Shown: positions 20,447 to 30,761 of the stretch, piece by piece
Position numbering within the stretch: the stretch's first letter is position 1
Layout of the letters: every line of letters begins with the position of its first letter
Source: Macrostomum hystrix
Lineage: Eukaryota > Platyhelminthes > Macrostomidae
DNA length: 64,000 nt
Direction: 5' to 3'
Assembly: GCA_950097015.1 (NCBI GenBank)
Contig: CATNEN010000001.1
Span: 13,413,501 to 13,477,500 of the forward strand
The notes under the pieces: generated by a model
What the model was told of the DNA's origin: nothing
What the model saw: only the letters and a program-made list of their open reading frames with translations
The model's database searches: none
Program-made: the position numbers and the translations under genes

Positions 20447-21736
20447 ATGTCCCAAGAGGAGCTGGATTCTGATAGGGAAGAGAGGCAGCAGGTAGCCCGG
20501 AGGATGGAGTCTCACGGTGGCTGTGCGCTGCAGGAAGCTGCTGGCAGGAGTCGGTGGAACGGCTGCGGAAACGGCTGTGTCGGCAACGGCGAGGACAGCG
20601 AGAGCGACTTCGGCGACGACGACCAGTCCGGCGGCGAGGATAACGACCGGGGCGCAGCGGCAGCGGCAGCAAGGCGACGACGACCAAGGCTTGACGACAG
20701 GGCGACGGCTGACCTGGTGTACCGGATGCTCAACCTGATGGAGAAGCAGGTGTAACAGCAACAAGGTAGGACGGCGAAGATTGCCAAGTTTTCTCGGGGC
20801 CAGGACGTACATCTGTGGGTGGACGCGTTTGAAGCGTATTGCGCCCGGGCTGCGATTCGCAGTTCGGAGACACGCAAGGCCCTTCTACTCGACCACCTCG
20901 ATGTACAGTGCCTGAATGCCGTCCTCAGGATGAGGCTGCCCGAAGAGCTCACGTATGCCCAATTCAAGGAGCGTATTGTGGAGCGATTCGCGGAGCTGAG
21001 CAGTCCTGAGGAGTACCGAGACGAGTTCCGCAACCGCTATCAGAAGAAAGCGGAAACGCTTGATGACTATGCTGATGCGTTGCAGGGACTCAGTGAGCAG
21101 GCCTACACCAACCTTCGCCAGAGAGACTTGGACTATGAGTTGGTCGACCAGTTTATTAAGGGAGTTCGGACTTCGGTTGAGAACCGCAAGCACCTGCTGC
21201 GGACTCGCCCTAGAACACTCCTGGAAGTTAGGCGAGAGTTAAAGCGCCTAGAGGGGGTCGACGAGGCAGTCCAGAGGGCGAAGGATGGGCCGGCTCGGAT
21301 GGTGCACGGCGAAGACGAGGACCTGAATGCGCGGCCGCCACCGCAAGGTGTTACCGCTGCGCTGAAGGGACTCGAATCGCTGATGACCAAGATGATTGAG
21401 TGTCAGGGACTGCAGCTGCAGCATCAGCAAGAGATGCAGGAGATGCTGGTCCAGGCACTCAGCCGACCACAGGGGGCCGTGCAGCAGGAAGGACCGGCGC
21501 CGCCAAGAGGGGCATGCTTTGGTTGCGGAAAGTTTGGACACCTGAGGCGTGATTGCCCGACGAGGCCACCTAAGCCGCGTTACGAGCACCACGCTCAGGG
21601 GTACCTGAGAGAGCAACAGCAAGAGCCCAGGCAGCAGTCCGAGCTGCAGGCCCAAGGCACTCAGACGTCGGGAAACGGGACGGCGAGGAGCATGGAAGGC
21701 AATGCCCCTCGCAGTCCAGTTTCTGGACGAGCATGA
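20447..21736 (+). pseudogene. gag: Gyp2 gag with zinc knuckle
   Basis: Starts at ATG 20447 (MSQEELDSDREER). An acidic Gly-rich N-terminus is followed by a retrotransposon Gag capsid domain (WVDAFEAYCARAA, LPEELTYAQFKERIVERF, DDYADALQGLSEQAY, FIKGVRTSVENRKHLL) and a CCHC zinc knuckle (CFGCGKFGHLRRDCP near 21525) that binds RNA. A single in-frame TAA at 20753-20755 interrupts it; the frame is otherwise open to 21736. The end overlaps the protease start as ATGA. Confidence 0.92.
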
Positions 21737-22323
21737 GGGGAACTGAGGAGCAAGCTGGAGGAGAGGGTAGGGGCTCTCCTAGCACCAGCTTCCTCGAGCG
21801 TTGGTATGCCTCCAACGCTGACCCCTATGTAAAGGCGATGGTTTCCAAGAAGACGGTGCCCTTTCTCCTGGACTCAGGGAGCAGGCGCTGTCTAATTGGA
21901 AGTGAGACATGGGCATCTCTGAGGCATGTAGTGCCGCACGCTGTGCTGACAGAGGGAGAGCGTGCCCTGTGCAACTTCGATGGTTCTCGGCTGCCAGTCT
22001 TAGGGCGAGTCGCCTTTGAGGTCAGGCTCGGCGACTACGCAGTCGACGTCGAGTTCTGCGTGACAAAGGGCGAACACGAGAACATCTTAGGAATTGATTT
22101 CATGCGCCAGCACACCCAGAAGATTGACTTTCCGAAGGGAATGCTGACCATGAAGTCAGGAACCAGAGTGACGCTGAGATTCACGAGGCGAGAGGCGAGG
22201 GCCAGTCGGGTTTACTCACTCGAGCAGACCACTGTGCCAGCGCGCTCTTCGATGCTCGTAGCGGTGAAGCTAGCGGGTGGCCGGACCGACTGTCACGGCA
22301 CGCCGCTGCTTGTTCAGTCCTAG
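21733..22323 (+). pseudogene. Gyp2 aspartic protease
   Basis: Begins at the ATG overlapping the gag stop, in the frame later used by RNase H. VPFLLDSGSRRCLIG carries the DSG active site; ILGIDFM matches the second conserved retropepsin motif. The enzyme would cleave the Gag-Pol precursor. The frame stops at 22321-22323 inside a 29-base tandem duplication (22310-22366), and the linker to RT continues out of frame. Confidence 0.88.
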
Positions 22324-22366
22324 AAATCGGGACTGAACTTGTTCAGTCCTTGAAATCGGGACTGAA
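22310..22366. repeat. 29-base tandem duplication
   Basis: cttgttcagtcc.agaaatcgggactgaa occurs twice in tandem with one difference. It shifts the frame between protease and RT. Confidence 0.85.
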
Positions 22367-22500
22367 GCCAGGGGCGTCTCAGGTCGAGATGGCCCCGACA
22401 TTGCTGACGATGGCTGACGGGACGGTGTGTTGAAGTCATCAACACCTCTTGCTTCCCGGCGGTCATTCGACGCAATGGACTTGTAGGGCTAGCGAGGCCA

Positions 22501-23382
22501 TTGAAGGCAGACGAACTCGAGTATCTAGTTCAGTTCAAACTGAAGCCAAAGAAGTGCCACCTGTTTAAGAGGGAGCTGCACTATTTAGGCCATGTGGTGA
22601 CACCTGAAGGCATCCTGACGAACGAGGACAAGATCGCCGAGCTCAGAGGCTGGCCGACACCTCGAAGCGCCAAGGAACTGCGCATCTTCTTGGGGTTGGC
22701 GCAGTACTACAAGAAGTTCGTCCGCAACTACTCGGGGATTGCAGCGCCATTGAACGAGCTCACTAAGCGGGATATTACCAGCTTGAAGGGTCTGTGGAAG
22801 ACAGAGCATGAGAGGGCTTTCCAGGGATTGAAGGATGTGTTGTGCTCTACGGAGGTACTGGCGTACCCGGAGTACACCTCTGACCCGAAAGTCACTTTCA
22901 TCCTCGACACAGATGCCTCTGATGACCGCATGGGAGCTTGTCTGAATCAGCTGCAGTCCGATGGAGTAGAGAGGCCTGTTGGCTACTACAGCCGGAAGCT
23001 GCGAGGGCCGGAGACCCGCTACACTACGACCCGCAAGGAATGGTTGGCAGTCGTAGATGCAATGCGGCATTTCCGGTACTTCCTGGTTGGCAAGAAGTTT
23101 GTCGTCCGGTCTGATCACAAGGCCCTGTTGTGGCTCATGCATCAGACTGAGGCGACAGGCATCTTGGGCCGTTGGGTTGAGAGAATGAGTGAGTTTGATT
23201 TCACCATTGTTCATCGTCCTGGAAAGTCTCACCAAAATGCTGACTCGATGTCGAGAAAGCCGGATAACCCGGTCAATTGTTCTTTTGGGGTATTAACGCC
23301 CCACAACCAGTTCGGTGCGAGTGCTTGCACCCGCCAATTTTCGAGTCAGCTGGAGGAGGGAGGGACAGGAAAGGGGCGATGA
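22501..23382 (+). pseudogene. pol: Gyp2 pol: RT thumb and RNase H, RT core deleted
   Basis: The RT linker (LARPLKADELEYL) is joined directly to the thumb (KLKPKKCHLFKRELHYLGHVV). Compared with Gyp1 about 0.8 kb is missing, including the catalytic YMDD palm, so no reverse transcriptase can be made. RNase H is complete: LDTDASD near 22905, SRKLR, RSDHKALLWLM near 23107 and NADSMSRKP near 23240. The frame closes at 23382 and integrase follows in the +1 frame, overlapping by about 85 bases. Confidence 0.92.
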
Positions 23383-25500
23383 ACAGGGTGAAATCACAGG
23401 AGCCGCAGAACCACTGCGAGCTGTGAAACCCAAGGCCCGGGAGGTCATGGACGGCCGATCAGGAAGGGAAGCAGCTGTGTCTGAAGGACTGGTGGAAGAG
23501 CCGGTCCTGGAGCCTGTCGAGGTGCGCCAAGACAAGGCGGTGCTGCAAGGGTGTCAGGAAGACACGACCGCAGGCCAGCCTTTGAGGCAGGAAGCACCTG
23601 TCCACGGGGCCCCGCATTCAGCTCGTTGCAGCCAGTTCTGCCTGCAGACTGTGGACGCCGCCGTGCAGACGGTAGCTACTGAAGGTAGCTGGAGCCAGGG
23701 AGACACAAGGGAGGAGCACTGGGTGCGGGGCTGTGATGCCAAGGCACAGGTGCAGACTCAGATGGTGGCGGAAGGCTCAGAGGTGAAGGAGACGGTGCCC
23801 GCTCGTTGCAGCCAGTCCTGCCTGCAGGCGCCGGATCCAGAGCCTCTGGTGTGTCCGGAGACAGAGGAGACGGTGCCCGCTCGTTGCAGCCAGTCCTGCC
23901 TGCAGGCGCCGGATCCAGAGCCTCTGGTGTGTCCGGAGACAGAGGAAGAAGTGGCCGCTCGTTGCAGCCAGTCCAGCCTGCAGACACCGAATCCTGCTGT
24001 TGAGGAGTTCTCAGAAACAGGGGAGAAGTCGCTGGCTCGTTGCAGCCCGTCCTGCCTGCGAGCGACTGATCCCGCTGTGTCAAGGTCCTCGGGTCAGGAA
24101 GATCAGCAGTTAGCTCGTTGCAGCCAGTCCTGCCTGCCGACTGCTGGTCTCCCCGTGGGACAGGGAGCAGAGGTGGAGGGGAGTTGTCAGACTCGTTGCG
24201 ACCAGTCTCGCCTGTCAAGGACACCCCCTGCTGCCAGGGCTCCTGGGTCCAAGGACAAGGAGGACAAGGACAGTGGAGAGCTGCCTCCGGTAAGAGAAGT
24301 GGTGATAGAGTTCCTGAAGGTGCCGGTTAGCCAGGTCGAGTTGCTAGAAGCTCAGCACCAAGACCCAGCAATCCGATACCTGACGGAACTGAAGCTGTCA
24401 GGAAGGGAAAAGCCCAGGTTCGATCAGCGACTTCAGATGCCGAAGGAGGTCAGAGACCTGCTGGGTGCATTTGAGGAGCTGGAGGTGCGCGACGGGTTGC
24501 TCGTCATTGACTTTGATGACAACCGGCCGCCGCGACCAGTGCTACCGAAAGCATTAGACTCGCGCGTCTTTGAGGCCTTGCATGACTCACCCTTGTCGGG
24601 TCATCTCGGCCAATACAAGACGGTGCAGAGAGTTAGAGACAGGTTCTGGAGACCCGGTCTCTGGTCGGAGGCGACGGGGTACGTGGCATGTTGCAGGACA
24701 TGCCTGGAGAGCAAGAAAAGGCGGAAGGAAATGGTTCCACCGCAGAGCTTTCCAGTGTGTGAAGTCTTGGGAAGGGTGCACGCCGACTTAATCGGGCCTT
24801 GGTCACAACCAAGTGCCCGAGGACATCGGTACATCCTCACCCTGTGTGATGCAACTTCGAAGTACCCGTTTGCCTATCCGATGCGAAACCAGAAAACGAA
24901 AACTGTGATCAAACTGCTGCTAGATAGGTTCATTCCCGAGTACGGTGCACCAGCCTGGCTGCACACGGACCAGGGGACGAACTTTATGAGTGCAGAGTTT
25001 GAGGACTTCTGTAAGCTGTATGGCATCCGCCACACGCACACGTGTCCCTATAACCCGGCCAGCAATGGCCAGGTCGAAAATCTGAATCGCCAGATTAAGT
25101 CAGTGCTCACGTGTTTGTTGGAGAAAGATCACAGGGATTGGGACCTGATGCTGCCCGCTTGCTGAATCGCGTTGCGCTCCAGTGTCCACCCTGTGACCGG
25201 GTACACGCCGTACTTCCTGGTCTTCGGACGGGAGTATCGGCTGCCCGTCGACAACACGTTGACTGCACTGGCCGAGTACGCAGACCTGCCCGATTATCTC
25301 CGACATTTCCAGGAGCGCATAGACCAGGCGGTCAATTGTGCCCGGGACAAGCTCGAGAGGTACCAGGTGCTGCGAGAAGAGCACTACCAAGAGAGACCGC
25401 AGGCGAGGCCACTCCGCCCGGGCCAGCTGGTCTTACTTAACAACCCGGTGATCGAGTCCGGAGAGATCAGCAAGTTTCATCGGCCCCGTCAATCGTAGTA
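23297..25500 (+). pseudogene. pol: Gyp2 pol: repeat linker and integrase
   Basis: The open frame starts with a Glu/Pro-rich spacer containing ARCSQSCLQ repeats. The integrase follows: HDSPLSGH near 24583, CRTCLESK near 24695, HADLIGP near 24780, HTDQGTNF near 24963 and GQVENLNR near 25069. One in-frame TGA at 25162-25164 replaces a Leu codon; the same frame continues to 25498 with VHPVTGYTPYFLVFGRE and FHRPRQS. A frameshift near 25490 leads to the tail VYKIRRHG...VVHRRNLLPVP. It is about half identical by eye to the Gyp1 integrase. Confidence 0.92.
23610..24220 (+). repeat. Coding ARCSQSCLQ repeat array in the Gyp2 linker
   Basis: Seven or eight units of gctcgttgcagccagtcctgcctg spaced 60-100 bases, translated ARCSQSCLQ or variants; two adjacent units (23808 and 23877) are identical over about 70 bases. 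Cys-x3-Cys is kept in most units. It sits between RNase H and integrase, where Gyp1 has the ATASAALP array. Confidence 0.88.
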
Positions 25501-26121
25501 CTCGAGAGCAAGGGCGAGACAGTATATAAGATCCGGCGACACGGCAGCACCAAGAAGGCCAGGAAGCAGGTGCCGGTAGTCCATCGGCGCAACCTGCTCC
25601 CGGTACCGGCCTCGATGTGCGGTGAGACGGAGATGGCGAGCAAGGCACAGCGGAAGCTAGGAAGGAAGCCCAAGAGCGACTCTCTGATAGCTGACACGGC
25701 TGGCGAGCCAGGAGACAGTGACGACGACGACGACGAGGAGATTGGCCTGTGGGGCGCTCGTAGGTATCACCTATGATCACGAGCTGCCTCCAGGTCGAAT
25801 CTCGAAGAACCGGTCGGCCAGGAAATCTGCAACGGAGAGGAGGCGGGGGAGGCGTCTGGTGATGTGGTTGTCCTGCCGTCGGACAGTCCGTTGCCCTCTC
25901 CAACCCTGCCCCCTATCCCATTCTCTGTGCACGGGGAAGTTGCAGATGGTGTTAGGGCCGAGGAAGTAGGTGAGGCTGCTCAAGTAGGTGAGGCTAGGGA
26001 TCTAGAGCCGCAGCAGAGGCCGCAGAGAGAAAGGCGAGAGCCGGAAAGGCTACAAATAGATCCTAGCAAGAAATCCTATTTTATCAGAGCGATGTATGGC
26101 CTACCTACAATGTTTCAGTGA
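25500..26121 (+). pseudogene. Gyp2 pol tail
   Basis: Frame-shifted continuation of integrase: VHRRNLLPVPAS, acidic DDDDDEE stretch ending near 25776, then a second frame to 26121 with QRERREPERLQIDPSKKSYF. The last motif corresponds to RDRRQPDRLVLDPRAKTYV in the Gyp1 tails, so the post-integrase architecture is shared between the families. Confidence 0.75.
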
Positions 26122-26193
26122 CTCCCATTCCGAATCAAAGCGCCGAAGCTTCAAGCTTCCCTTAGAAGACTGAAAGAAGAAGGAAGCGATATC

Positions 26194-27290
26194 ATGGAAG
26201 ATAAGGAAAATCTTGGACCCGAAGAAAGGTTGCCGACACGCCCTCGATTGATGGGAGTTGTGCGCAAAGTCGGAGAGCCAGTAGAGGTGAGTAGACGGAT
26301 TGAGATTCTTAGGAGCCAGTTCGGCAAAAGTGCGCCCTTTCCTTTGGGCCAGCGCTCGCCGGATTGGCATCGACACTTTATGTCGGCACTACCTCTATCG
26401 CAGCAGATCCACAAGCGCCCGGCCAGCAAGGCATCGGGACCGCGATCAAAGAGGCTTTGTAAAGCCACGCAAGCAGTACCCACCACGGCTGAAGTGGGAG
26501 TGCAGGCTAGAAGGCCGGCTTCCAGTAGCAGCAGCAGTGGGTCGGTGGAGGCCCAGTTTGACCCAGAAGAGGACATGTGGGCCGAACTGCAGGATGGGAT
26601 GCCCTCAGATGATGAAGATGTTATTGTTTGTTATTGTTGTTGTAGTATGAATCGTTTTGTTGTTTTCGTTTGTTTATTCAGTTAGCACTTCTGGTTTTAT
26701 TCCGTGTTTGGTTTGCCATTTTCCGCAGTGCGCCATGATGTTTTTGTCAGAGTGTTGTTTTTGTTTTTTTTGGAAAGGAAGGAAATAAAAAGGAAAGGTG
26801 CTTACCGAAGACGAATTCGTGGAGGCGGAAGGCCCTGCGGCACCCCCACAAATAGGGTTGCTAGAGGCACCACGGCCACCGAGCTCGTCGTCATCTAGCG
26901 ACGATGCAGCGGAGCCCGATTAACAGAGGCGACGCCGACGAGGAGGCGCCCAGCGGCGCCGTCAGAAGCGAGCTCGCTGGGGCATGCGGGCAGCCGACCG
27001 GGAGGCTGCAACGCAGGCAGTAGCCGAATCGTTGATGCGCGCTGCTCGTGGACAGCTAGACGAGGGGTGGCCGGCCGCTGCACAAAGAGCGTTTACTGAA
27101 GAGCAGCGAGCCACAAGGCTAGAGATGTTGCACGAGGCAGTCGCCCGTGCTGAAGCAACGCTCGGAGGTCCAGCTCGTACGCCCTACCACCTCATGGCTC
27201 GGTACGGGCAAGCGGTAGTCGAGCTGGTAGAGGGTACGTGGTACCCAGGGGCCCGGCCCGCGCACCACATCAGCTAGTAGCCCGGTATGG
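26194..27290 (+). pseudogene. Gyp2 post-pol ORF with terminal helical domain, interrupted
   Basis: Frame 26194-26618 encodes MEDKENLGPEERLPTRPRL, a basic region (KRPASKASGPRSKRLCK) and an acidic end. A 190-base copy of the 3' untranslated region interrupts it at 26619-26808. Coding then resumes (EDEFVEAEGPAAPP), with one stop near 26922, into an Arg-rich segment and a helical domain (AVAESLMRAARGQLDEGWP, MLHEAVARAEATLGGPARTPYH, MARYGQAVVELVEG). The order of helices and the WP and P-x-Y-x positions resemble the terminal domain of Gyp1. That homology is inferred by eye. Confidence 0.6.
26619..26808 (+). repeat. 190-base direct repeat: 3' UTR, polypurine tract and first 10 LTR bases (copy 1)
   Basis: Differs by about one base from 27437-27626. 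It contains a polypurine tract at 26772-26798 and then TGCTTACCGA, the first bases of the Gyp2 LTR, but is followed by ORF sequence and not by LTR. Confidence 0.85.
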
Positions 27291-27436
27291 GCAAGCGTCA
27301 ATTGAACTGGTAGAGGGTGCATGGTACCCCGAGGCACTAGTGAGAATGGCCAGGTTTGAGGGCCATGGTGAGTGATAAGCTAGTTGTTTCACTCAGGAGG
27401 ATGTGCGCCGCCAGGTCAATGGCGGGAGTTTCATCT

Positions 27437-27616
27437 TGTTATTGTTTGTTATTGTTGTTGTAGTATGAATCGCTTTGTTGTTTTCGTTTGTTTATTCAGT
27501 TAGCACTTCTGGTTTTATTCCGTGTTTGGTTTGCCATTTTCCGCAGTGCGCCATGATGTTTTTGTCAGAGTGTTGTTTTTGTTTTTTTTGGAAAGGAAGG
27601 AAATAAAAAGGAAAGG
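27437..27616 (+). other. Gyp2 3' UTR and polypurine tract
   Basis: T/G-rich 3' untranslated sequence ending in the polypurine tract ggaaaggaaggaaataaaaa.. at 27590-27616, the primer for plus-strand DNA synthesis, directly before the LTR. Confidence 0.75.
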
Positions 27617-28649
27617 TGCTTACCGATTTTGGTTTAAGTGCGGCTGACGGCCAGCCGGTGTTGACCGTCATCCTTTAGCTGGAGGAGAGTGATGTGCTGT
27701 TGACTGCTGAGCAGCCTCCAGGCAATCTGTGAGTCAGGCTGTTCTAGGTCTGTGGGAGGGCTGGGGTGTAGGTAGTTAGTGTTTCCCGTGCACTGTCACC
27801 TCCGCTCGCCACCCCCTTTGCTTTCTCTCTCGTTCCAGCTGTCTGCGCACTGAGTCACATGGCACACCATGGTGCAATCGCTTAAGTTCGGAAGAAGACT
27901 GGCAGAACAACGCTCAAATGCTCCTACTATAAGTAGAGCACAGTCCGACGAATCCTTAAGATGGTGTTAGTATCGTGGTAGCACTATTTCTTTATATTGA
28001 TGGCACGATTCTGTCTTCCTTTCTTCATGCGTTCCGTGTTCACTCACGTTTGCCTCCTATTGCAACTGAGTAGAATCCAAACTTGCAACTTCTGCAACTT
28101 ATTGAGAAGCTTGGCCGTATATCGCATTTAAAAGCAAGGTATACCGTCAAATTCAGAACAGGGTTCAAAGATGAGGGAGTCTCTTCCTCCGGACAAGACA
28201 TGTCCGGCCTCGGCGACAGGCGTCCCACGGAGTTGATGGACGAGATGCTCGCCCTGCTTGGAGACCACCGGCCCTGCATGCTCTTCGAAGAGCTGTTCCG
28301 CCAGCAGCTGCCCGCTGAGGTCAGAATGGCAATGGCGACCGCCGACTTCAGCGACCCGCGGGAAGCAGCGCAGCTCGCCGACAAGCTGTGGGCCAGCCGG
28401 CCGCAGCTCGCCGCGGCCGAATCTCAACCTGACTCAATACCGTCAAATTCAGAGCAGGGTTCAAAGACGAGGGAGTCTTAGAGTGATTCAGGAAGATCCC
28501 GAGGAAACAAGGTAATCTAGCCTGACTACCGGGTTGTTTCACTGCTAGGAAGCAACAGTGTTGAGGCCGGTACAAAATCCTCTCTGAATCCAGTGTCCTG
28601 TCTTGGTCATTTTATCAATTGTGTGTGCCACGCTACCACAGGTACAACA
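27617..28649 (+). repeat. Gyp2 3' LTR with embedded Gyp3 gag fragment
   Basis: TGCTTACCGA...GTACAACA, about 1033 bases, placed directly after a polypurine tract. It has a ctataagtag TATA-like box near 27936. Bases 28197-28437 are a near-identical copy of Gyp3 gag 19938-20168, bordered by 46-base direct repeats (28141-28186 and 28438-28483) beginning ataccgtcaaattcag. The 5' LTR keeps the right-hand junction, so the captured fragment was probably part of the LTR before the last transposition. Confidence 0.75.
28083..28481 (+). CDS. ORF in the Gyp2 LTR encoding a capsid C-terminal fragment
   Basis: An open frame of about 132 codons, downstream of the LTR TATA-like box, that contains Gyp3 Gag from MSGLGDRRPTELMDEM through EAAQLADKLWASR and ends KTRES. 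An internal ATG at 28199 could start the Gag part alone. Whether it is translated is unknown. By analogy with truncated Gag restriction factors it might interfere with particle assembly; this is inference. Confidence 0.45.
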   Translation: MQLLQLIEKLGRISHLKARYTVKFRTGFKDEGVSSSGQDMSGLGDRRPTELMDEMLALLGDHRPCMLFEELFRQQLPAEVRMAMATADFSDPREAAQLADKLWASRPQLAAAESQPDSIPSNSEQGSKTRES

Positions 28650-28657
28650 TAATGTGT

Positions 28658-30757
28658 TGGAATGGTTAGGGTCTTTGCAATCCGATGGTCTGTCCTCGTG
28701 AAAGATAAGAGTGTGGGGACGGCGATAGAGTCAAAAGTCATACCGCACAGCCTCGCGAGTTGTCGCGGAAAGAGGGATGAGGGGAGAGACAGTGGATGCA
28801 AGGAGTGGTCCTATCGGCCTCAGGCTGGCCAGTCCCACTCGTCCCATAGGCCACAGGCATGACTGCCGTGCCTACCCCAAGCAGTGCTCGAAACCGGCTG
28901 AAAGTCTAATGAGGTGTTGGACTACCCGAAAGCAGATAGGACAGGGCTAGAGAGCCTACTGTCGTCAGTAGCATGTAAATAACTGACTCCTAACCTTGGT
29001 AGCAGTGGTCGACTCGGCCTAGGCTCTTGTCATAGAAATGCGGAAAGGCTATCGGCAAGCGGAAAGATGATCTAAGGTAGCGCCACCACCCAATGCGCCT
29101 ACGTTGCCACCGCAGACATTTGGGAACTTGGGTCCCCGGAGTACACAGCTCCTAGTTTATCACACAGATCTAGACAAGCCGAAAAATAGAGCATTCTGTA
29201 ACTTCGGTTTTAGACTAGGGTGAAGACCCCAGAATGAATCGAGTCACGCCTCAACAGGGGATTCCTGAATCTGCGCTACAGTGGTCTAGAAAGGTGGTAC
29301 TGAGAACTTGAATGAGAATCCATAGCCGGAACCCTACTCATGAGACATTAGACGCATTCGGTACATTAGACTGCAGCCTACACATTAAGTAACTAGCAAA
29401 CCCGAGTCTGTGTGAGTTGAGGAAATCAGAGGCAGGAGAGATTAAGCAGAACACTGGCTGAGTGATTATCAAACGATGAGTATTTGATCACGCCTCTCGC
29501 TTCCATGGCCGCGGTTGCGAGGGCGGGGAATAGAAGGTGAACTCAGTTGGCAGAGGAATTTGACGCGCACACTGGAACCCGCCAGTGAGTGAGGAAAGCC
29601 GGCCAAGGAATCCCCCACCCCTAGACAGAAATGCACACGCTACATTCCGCATTTAGCTCGCAAATCCCTAGCTTCATATTACTCTCATGCGCGCTTACAG
29701 TTGCCTTCCTGCCGCAGCCTTCAGCTCGGCCTTGCCAGAGCCCATCCCCTAATTAATTAGCCACTCATGATCGAGGGCTGTCTAGCGATAAAATAAAGGT
29801 GAAAGAGAGGCATAGTAAAATGATTAAGTTGTTATTAAAAGTAGCCCAATAAGTTAATAGTGCTGTGAATCAATAGTTTATTAGGCTGAAACAATTCCCT
29901 AGATCCCCTCCCACTAAATGCCGCCTGACTAAGAGTAAACTGTCCCTTGAGAGTGACAATAATAAGCCGCTGCGCGGATTACTTATCTGGATCTCGCTTG
30001 GCCGCGTGCTGCAGTCCCGTTGTTCTCGGGGAGAAGGGTGGGGCAAAGCAGCAAAGACAGAGAGGGGATGAATGCCGCGAGTTGGCAGAGGCCAACACTC
30101 TGGGAGCTCAAAGGCTCAATTCAACGCTCACCTAAAGAGGTGGCTTGCGCTTAGGGGGATTGGGGACAGGCAATGGGCCTGTGCTAGCTACGCGGAGCTC
30201 AAGGCTCAAGGGTCTAAGCCCTACGTAGGCCCGGAGAATGGGAGTGGGAGTCCGGCCCGGCAAAGGCAAGTGGGAAGGTAGGTCCGGGAAAAGGTTGTCC
30301 TAGGGGCAGCGCAGCGCGCCTTCTTGAATAGTCCTGCAGCACGCCAACCCCGACATCCATCAAAACAACCCGCATTCGCGCCAGCCTGTCAACGGGGGAT
30401 CGAAGCGGCGATGGGCCGCCCCGATTACCCAATGAACCGACGGCGGGAAACGACAGATGTTCTGCGCGAACAGCCGCCGGCAGTCGGCCAATGATTGTTA
30501 CTCCGCCGGGACAATGGGAAGCGCAGGCGCCGATCGCGCCGATGGCCGCGATCAGTGATCCCTACAGGGGTCTAGACAGATCCAGGGAAAAGGGATTCGA
30601 CGGCTACTTAATTCACCGCCGCCCCAAACCCGGCCCTAAGATTAATGATCTTGTTTGCGGCCAGCTGCTAAGTGGGTCGCAATTATTAGCTACTTAAAAA
30701 TTTGAAAAATTCTGCTGGCTCACATTCCCACTCGATTCTGCAGCACACTCCACATCA
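28658..30757 (+). mobile_element. LTR-X copy B
   Basis: 2100 bases from TGGAATGGTTAGG to CTCCACATCA, flanked by a 4-base duplication (gtgt at 28654-28657 and 30758-30761), inserted eight bases after the Gyp2 LTR end. Its first 100 bases resemble copy C and differ from copies A and E, which marks two subfamilies. No coding content is recognised. Confidence 0.8.
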
Positions 30758-30761
30758 GTGT

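Noticed and set aside
23676-24224. Minus-strand ORF with AGRTGCNE repeats
   Set aside because: Shadow of the ARCSQSCLQ coding array.
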